Of a DNA stretch of 64,000 nucleotides, positions 60,523-64,000 are shown in pieces (positions within the stretch are counted from its first letter, which is position 1; the number at the start of each line of letters is the position of its first letter). The DNA is from Elusimicrobiota bacterium (GTDB lineage Bacteria > Elusimicrobiota > Elusimicrobia > UBA1565 > UBA9628). The notes below the pieces were generated by a model, which saw only the letters and a program-made list of their open reading frames with translations, searched no databases and was not told the origin of the DNA. Location of the stretch: contig JACRDP010000024.1 of the NCBI GenBank assembly GCA_016212855.1, positions 1-64,000 of the forward strand, read 5' to 3'. The position numbers were made by a program, and so were the translations under genes.

Positions 60523-62285
60523 GCAAGCTCGTCCTCGGTCTTTCGGCCTATTACCACGACAGCGCGGCCGCCCTCGTGCGCGACGGAGAGATCGTCGCCG
60601 CGGCGCAGGAGGAGCGCTTCACCCGCGTGAAGCACGACCGGAACTTCCCCGCGCACGCCGTCGATTACTGCCTGAAGGAGGCCGGGATCGGGCGCAAGGA
60701 CCTCGACCTCGTCGTCTACTACGACAAGCCCCTGCTCACCTTCGACCGCCTCCTCGAAACCTATCTCGCCTACGCCCCGCGCGGCTTCCGCTCCTTCGCC
60801 GCGGCCATGCCGGTTTGGATCCACGAAAAGCTCCGGATCCCGGACGCCATCGACGAGGCCCTCGGCGCGGACTACGGCGGACGCATCGATTTCTGCCTCC
60901 ATCACCTGTCCCACGCCGCCTCCGCGTTTTATCCGTCGCCCTTCGAAAGCGCGGCCGTGCTGACCATGGACGGGGTCGGAGAATGGAGCACGGCGACCTT
61001 GGGCGTGGGCCGCGGCAAGGACCTCAAGCTCGTCAAAGAGATCCGTTTCCCCCACTCCCTCGGCCTGCTCTATTCGGCGTTCACCTACTATCTCGGCTTC
61101 AAGGTGAACTCCGGCGAATACAAGGTCATGGGGTTGGCCCCGTACGGGCAGCCGAAATACAAAGAGCTGATCACGAAGCGTCTCATCGACGTGAAGGCGG
61201 ACGGGTCCCTTCACATGGACATGTCCTATTTCAATTACTGCGCGGGCCTGACCATGACGAACGGCCGGTTTCACGATTTATTCGGCGGAGGCCCGCGCTC
61301 GCCCGAGTCCAAACTGAACCAGCGCGACATGGACCTGGCGGCCTCGATCCAAAGCGTCACGGAAGAGATCATGCTCCTGCTCGCCCGCCACGCGCGCAAG
61401 GAGACCGGCGAGAAGAACCTGTGCCTGGCGGGCGGCGTCGCCCTCAACTGCGTCGGCAACGGGCTGATCATGCGTGAACAGGTGTTCGACAAGCTCTTCA
61501 TCCAGCCCGCCGCGGGCGACGCGGGCGGGGCCCTCGGCGCGGCCCTGTTCGGCTGGCACCATCAGCTCGACGGCCCGCGCGCGCCCCGGACACGGGACGC
61601 TTTGAAAGGAAGCCTGCTCGGACCGGCCTGTCGTCGCGACGACGTGCTCGCCGCCCTTCAAGCAGGAGGCTACCAATATCGCGAGCTGGCCGACGCCGTG
61701 TTGGTCAAAGAATTGGCCGAGCTGCTCGACAAACAGCAGGTCATCGGCCTGGTGCGCGGCCGCATGGAGTTCGGACCGCGCGCGCTGGGCTCGCGCTCGA
61801 TCATCGGCGACCCGCGCGCGCCGGACATGCAGAAGAAGATGAACCTCAAGATCAAGTTCCGGGAGAGCTTCCGGCCGTTCGCGCCCGCCGTGCTCGAGGC
61901 CGACGCGGGGAAATACTTCGGACTTTCGCAGGACAGCCCCTACATGCTCCTCGTCGGACCCGTGGCCGAGGCGCAGCGCTCGAAGCTGCCGGCCGTCACC
62001 CACGTCGACCACAGCGCGCGCGTGCAGACGGTGTCGAAGGACGACAACCCTTTCTTTCACTCCTTGCTCGAGGCCTTCAAGGCCAAGACGGGTTGCTCGG
62101 TGCTCGTGAACACCAGCTTCAACGTGCGCGGCGAGCCCATCGTCTGCGACGCCTCCGACGCCCTGCGCTGCTTCATGAACACGGACATGGACGCGCTCGT
62201 CATCGAGAACTTTCTCCTGCTCAAGTCCGAGCAGCCGAAGTCCGGCGACCGCGAAAAGTATCTCAAGGAGTTCGCGCCCGACTGA
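60519..62285 (+). CDS. carbamoyltransferase (NodU/CmcH family)
   Basis: 588 aa. It begins VLGLSAYYHDSAAALVRDGE and EIVAAAQEERFTRVKHDRNF. HHLSHAASAFYPSPFESAAV provides the metal-binding His residues of the Kae1-like domain. The C-terminal YrdC-like half has GRMEFGPRALGSRSIIGDPR, FRESFRPFAPAV and LVNTSFNVRGEPIV. The enzyme transfers carbamoyl from carbamoyl phosphate to a hydroxyl on a natural product or glycan. It is directly followed by SxtJ-like and DUF5989-like genes, a trio I know from saxitoxin-type clusters and many other genomes, with overlapping starts. Confidence 0.94.
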
Positions 62286-62674
62286 TGGCACTTATCCACG
62301 TCGATTGGAATCCCGGCACGAAGAAAATCCGCGAGTTCGGACTGATCTTGCTCGGCCTGTCGGTCGTGATGGCCGCGCTCGGACATCGGACGTCGGCTCC
62401 CGCCGCGGCGTTTCTGGGAATTTTATCGGCGACTCTGCCGGGCTCGGCTGGACTATGGATTTATAAAGCCTGGATGGGCGTCGCCTTCGTGATCGGCTCG
62501 ATCCTGTCTCCGATACTGCTGGCCACGATCTACTTCGGGCTATTCACGCCGCTCGCGCTCATCATGAAGCTTATCGGCCGCGATGCCCTGCGCCTCAAGC
62601 GGCCAGCAACGGACACGTACTGGACTCCGATGAACATGCCCGACGACAAATCCTATTACGAGAGGCTCTTCTGA
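62285..62674 (+). CDS. SxtJ-like membrane protein
   Basis: 129 aa from ATG 62285 (shares its base with the carbamoyltransferase stop). The N-terminus HVDWNPGTKKIREFGLILLG followed by about four hydrophobic segments, and the end TDTYWTPMNMPDDKSYYERL, are typical of SxtJ-like proteins that accompany carbamoyltransferases. The final acidic/aromatic tail is conserved in what I recall of that family. Function unknown; it may localise the carbamoyltransferase to the membrane (inference). Confidence 0.85.
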   Translation: MALIHVDWNPGTKKIREFGLILLGLSVVMAALGHRTSAPAAAFLGILSATLPGSAGLWIYKAWMGVAFVIGSILSPILLATIYFGLFTPLALIMKLIGRDALRLKRPATDTYWTPMNMPDDKSYYERLF

Positions 62675-62832
62675 TGGCTCAAAAACAATCGATCATCTCC
62701 GAGTTCACCGCCTTCCTCAAAGCCAACAAGAAGTGGTGGCTGATCCCTCTCGTGCTCGCGATGATCGCGCTGATCGGACTCGTGTACCTCGGCGGCACGG
62801 CGGCGGCGCCGTTCGTCTACACTTTGTTCTAG
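62674..62832 (+). CDS. DUF5989-like 52-aa membrane protein
   Basis: 52 aa, too short for routine gene calls. A basic N-terminal part with EFTAFLKANKKWWLIPLVL leads into one helix, then GGTAAAPFVYTLF. The W-rich start and PF(V/I)YTLF ending match DUF5989 proteins that follow SxtJ and carbamoyltransferase genes. The ATG shares its base with the SxtJ stop (TGATG). The stop overlaps the stop of the convergent amt gene within CTAG. Confidence 0.85.
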   Translation: MAQKQSIISEFTAFLKANKKWWLIPLVLAMIALIGLVYLGGTAAAPFVYTLF

Positions 62833-64000
62833 CCCGAGTAGGACTCGGCGTGCTGGGCGAGATCGAGCCCAGCCTCTTCCTGCTCCGGCCGCACCCGGAT
62901 CGTGATGATCGCGTTGGTGACCTTGTAGATCAGCCAGGAGCCGGCGAGCGAGTACCCGCCGACGATCCCGATGGCGGCCAGGTGGCGCAGGAAGATCGTC
63001 GCATCGCCGTGGATCAGGCCGACCTTGTCGGCGAAGACGCCCGTCGCGATCATGCCCACGATGCCGCCCATGCCGTGACAGGGGAAGACGTCGAGCGTGT
63101 CGTCGAGCGCGGTCTTCGATTTCCAGTGCACGGCCAGGTTGCTGACGACGCTGGCGACGGCGCCGATCGTGATGCTGGCGCCGACGGTGACGTAGCCCGC
63201 GCCGGGCGTGATCGCGACGAGGCCGACCACCGCGCCGATCGCGGCGCCGAGCGCGGACGGGCGCCGCCCGCGCACCGCGTCGAAGAACACCCAGGCGAGC
63301 ATGGCCGAGGCCGACGCGGTGTTCGTGGTCAGGAAGGCGAGCACCGCGGTCTCGTTGGCGGCGAGCGCCGAGCCGGCGTTGAAGCCGAACCAGCCGAACC
63401 AGAGCATGCCGGTGCCGAGCAGCACGAAGGGGATGTTCGCCGGGGAATGAGTGGAGCCGGCGGAGTGCGCCTTGCGCGGCCCGAGGAACAGGGCGCCGGC
63501 GAGCGCGGCGAAGCCCGCGGTCATGTGCACGACCGTCCCTCCGGCGAAGTCCAGCACGCCCCACTGGCGCAGGAAGCCGTTGGGGTGCCAGGTCCAGTGC
63601 GCGACCGGGCAGTAGATGAACAAGGTGAAGAGCACGATGAAGATCAGGTAGCTCATGAAGCGCACGCGCTCGGCGAAGGAGCCGGTGATGAGCGCGGGCG
63701 TGATGATCGCGAACTTGAGCTGGAACAGCGCGAACAGGGCGAGCGGGATCGTCGGGGACAGGTCCGGGTGGGTCGCTCCGCCGACGCCGCGGAAAGCCAG
63801 GTAGGTCCAGGGGCTTCCGACGAAGCCGCCGATCGAATCGCCGAAGGAGAGGCTGAATCCCACGAGAACCCAGAGGATGCTCACCACGCCCATGGCGATG
63901 AAGCTCTGCAGCATGGTCGAAATGACGTTCTTCCGCTGGACCATCCCTCCGTAAAAGAAGGACAGGCCCGGCGTCATCAGGAGGACGAGGGCGGTCGCGG
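62829..64000 (-). CDS. amt: ammonium transporter, 5' end beyond window
   Basis: At least 390 residues are visible; the reading frame stays open through position 64000, so the start lies outside. It contains LVLLMTPGLSFFYGGMVQRK (the Amt signature), then LALFALFQLKFAIITPALITG, GALFLGPRK, and MLWFGWFGFNAGSALAANET. The twin His gate residues are in TVVHMTAGFAALAG and FPCHGMGGIVGMI. ATG 63977 is internal, not the start. It moves ammonium or ammonia through the inner membrane; a GlnK partner is not in view. Stop TAG at 62829-62831 shares CTAG with the convergent DUF5989-like gene. Confidence 0.95.
   Translation of the reverse strand, partial: ATALVLLMTPGLSFFYGGMVQRKNVISTMLQSFIAMGVVSILWVLVGFSLSFGDSIGGFVGSPWTYLAFRGVGGATHPDLSPTIPLALFALFQLKFAIITPALITGSFAERVRFMSYLIFIVLFTLFIYCPVAHWTWHPNGFLRQWGVLDFAGGTVVHMTAGFAALAGALFLGPRKAHSAGSTHSPANIPFVLLGTGMLWFGWFGFNAGSALAANETAVLAFLTTNTASASAMLAWVFFDAVRGRRPSALGAAIGAVVGLVAITPGAGYVTVGASITIGAVASVVSNLAVHWKSKTALDDTLDVFPCHGMGGIVGMIATGVFADKVGLIHGDATIFLRHLAAIGIVGGYSLAGSWLIYKVTNAIITIRVRPEQEEAGLDLAQHAESYSG

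Overview
The window reads as chromosomal DNA of a high-GC, diderm (Gram-negative-type) bacterium. Most sampled stretches are roughly 65-77 % G+C. Outer-membrane PorV/PorQ-type barrels, a secretin, a Tad pilus, multi-repeat FlgD-Ig-like surface proteins and fused TadZ-TadA are together reminiscent of Elusimicrobiota. That assignment is inference from gene style; there is no rRNA here to prove it. Coding density is very high: 57 genes, no gene-free stretch above about 200 bases, many 1-4 nt and 16-19 nt overlaps, and no IS element, CRISPR array, rRNA or complete tRNA seen.

Layout. 47-4936 (minus): two Gly/Ala-rich membrane proteins and a TPR - membrane - Ser/Thr kinase protein. 4966-7654: a short island of lower G+C with an orphan secreted protein, an exported TPR protein ending in a polymorphic-toxin-like domain, its overlapping Imm27-type immunity gene, and an XRE regulator bracketed by related palindromes. 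7715-27435 (minus): a minimal FtsH-like protease and a large Tad/Flp pilus locus (two Flp pilins, TadE/TadG-type pseudopilins, CpaB, a very short secretin, a TadZ-TadA fusion, TadB with an exported N-terminal domain, TadC, a TPR protein). Embedded in it are a HAMP-PAS sensor without a kinase, two histidine kinases, three response regulators (one with a degenerate receiver) and a DUF2332 protein. 27495-35253 (minus): PorV-type barrel plus a 1166-aa FlgD-Ig-repeat protein, a coiled-coil/propeller membrane protein and a PorV-coiled-coil fusion. 35317-42227 (minus): cell-envelope group ftsX - envC-like (interrupted by an in-frame TAG) - ctpA - tsaD (CTG start) - DUF2723. 42254-47897 (minus): trpS - scpA - scpB - glgA - DUF5693-like operon. 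47944-54443: mixed hypotheticals, a second XRE paralogue beside an 85-bp inverted-repeat element, a CCA/poly(A) polymerase-family enzyme, a CpXC protein and a 1048-aa DUF4175-like protein. 54537-58008 (minus): DEAD-box helicase - aldo/keto reductase - MFS transporter. 58074-62832 (plus): small membrane protein, uvrB, carbamoyltransferase - SxtJ-like - DUF5989-like. 62829-64000 (minus): ammonium transporter cut by the window end.

A recurrent regulatory pattern stands out. Many first genes of transcription units have a sigma70-type -10 hexamer only 5-12 nt before the start codon, several with a consensus -35 at 16-17 nt spacing. They should therefore be transcribed as leaderless or near-leaderless mRNAs, while genes inside operons carry ordinary Shine-Dalgarno sequences. 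This pattern also corrects several gene starts (for example 7160, 54443, 58074).

All functional names come from motifs and family memory read by eye; no database search was run.
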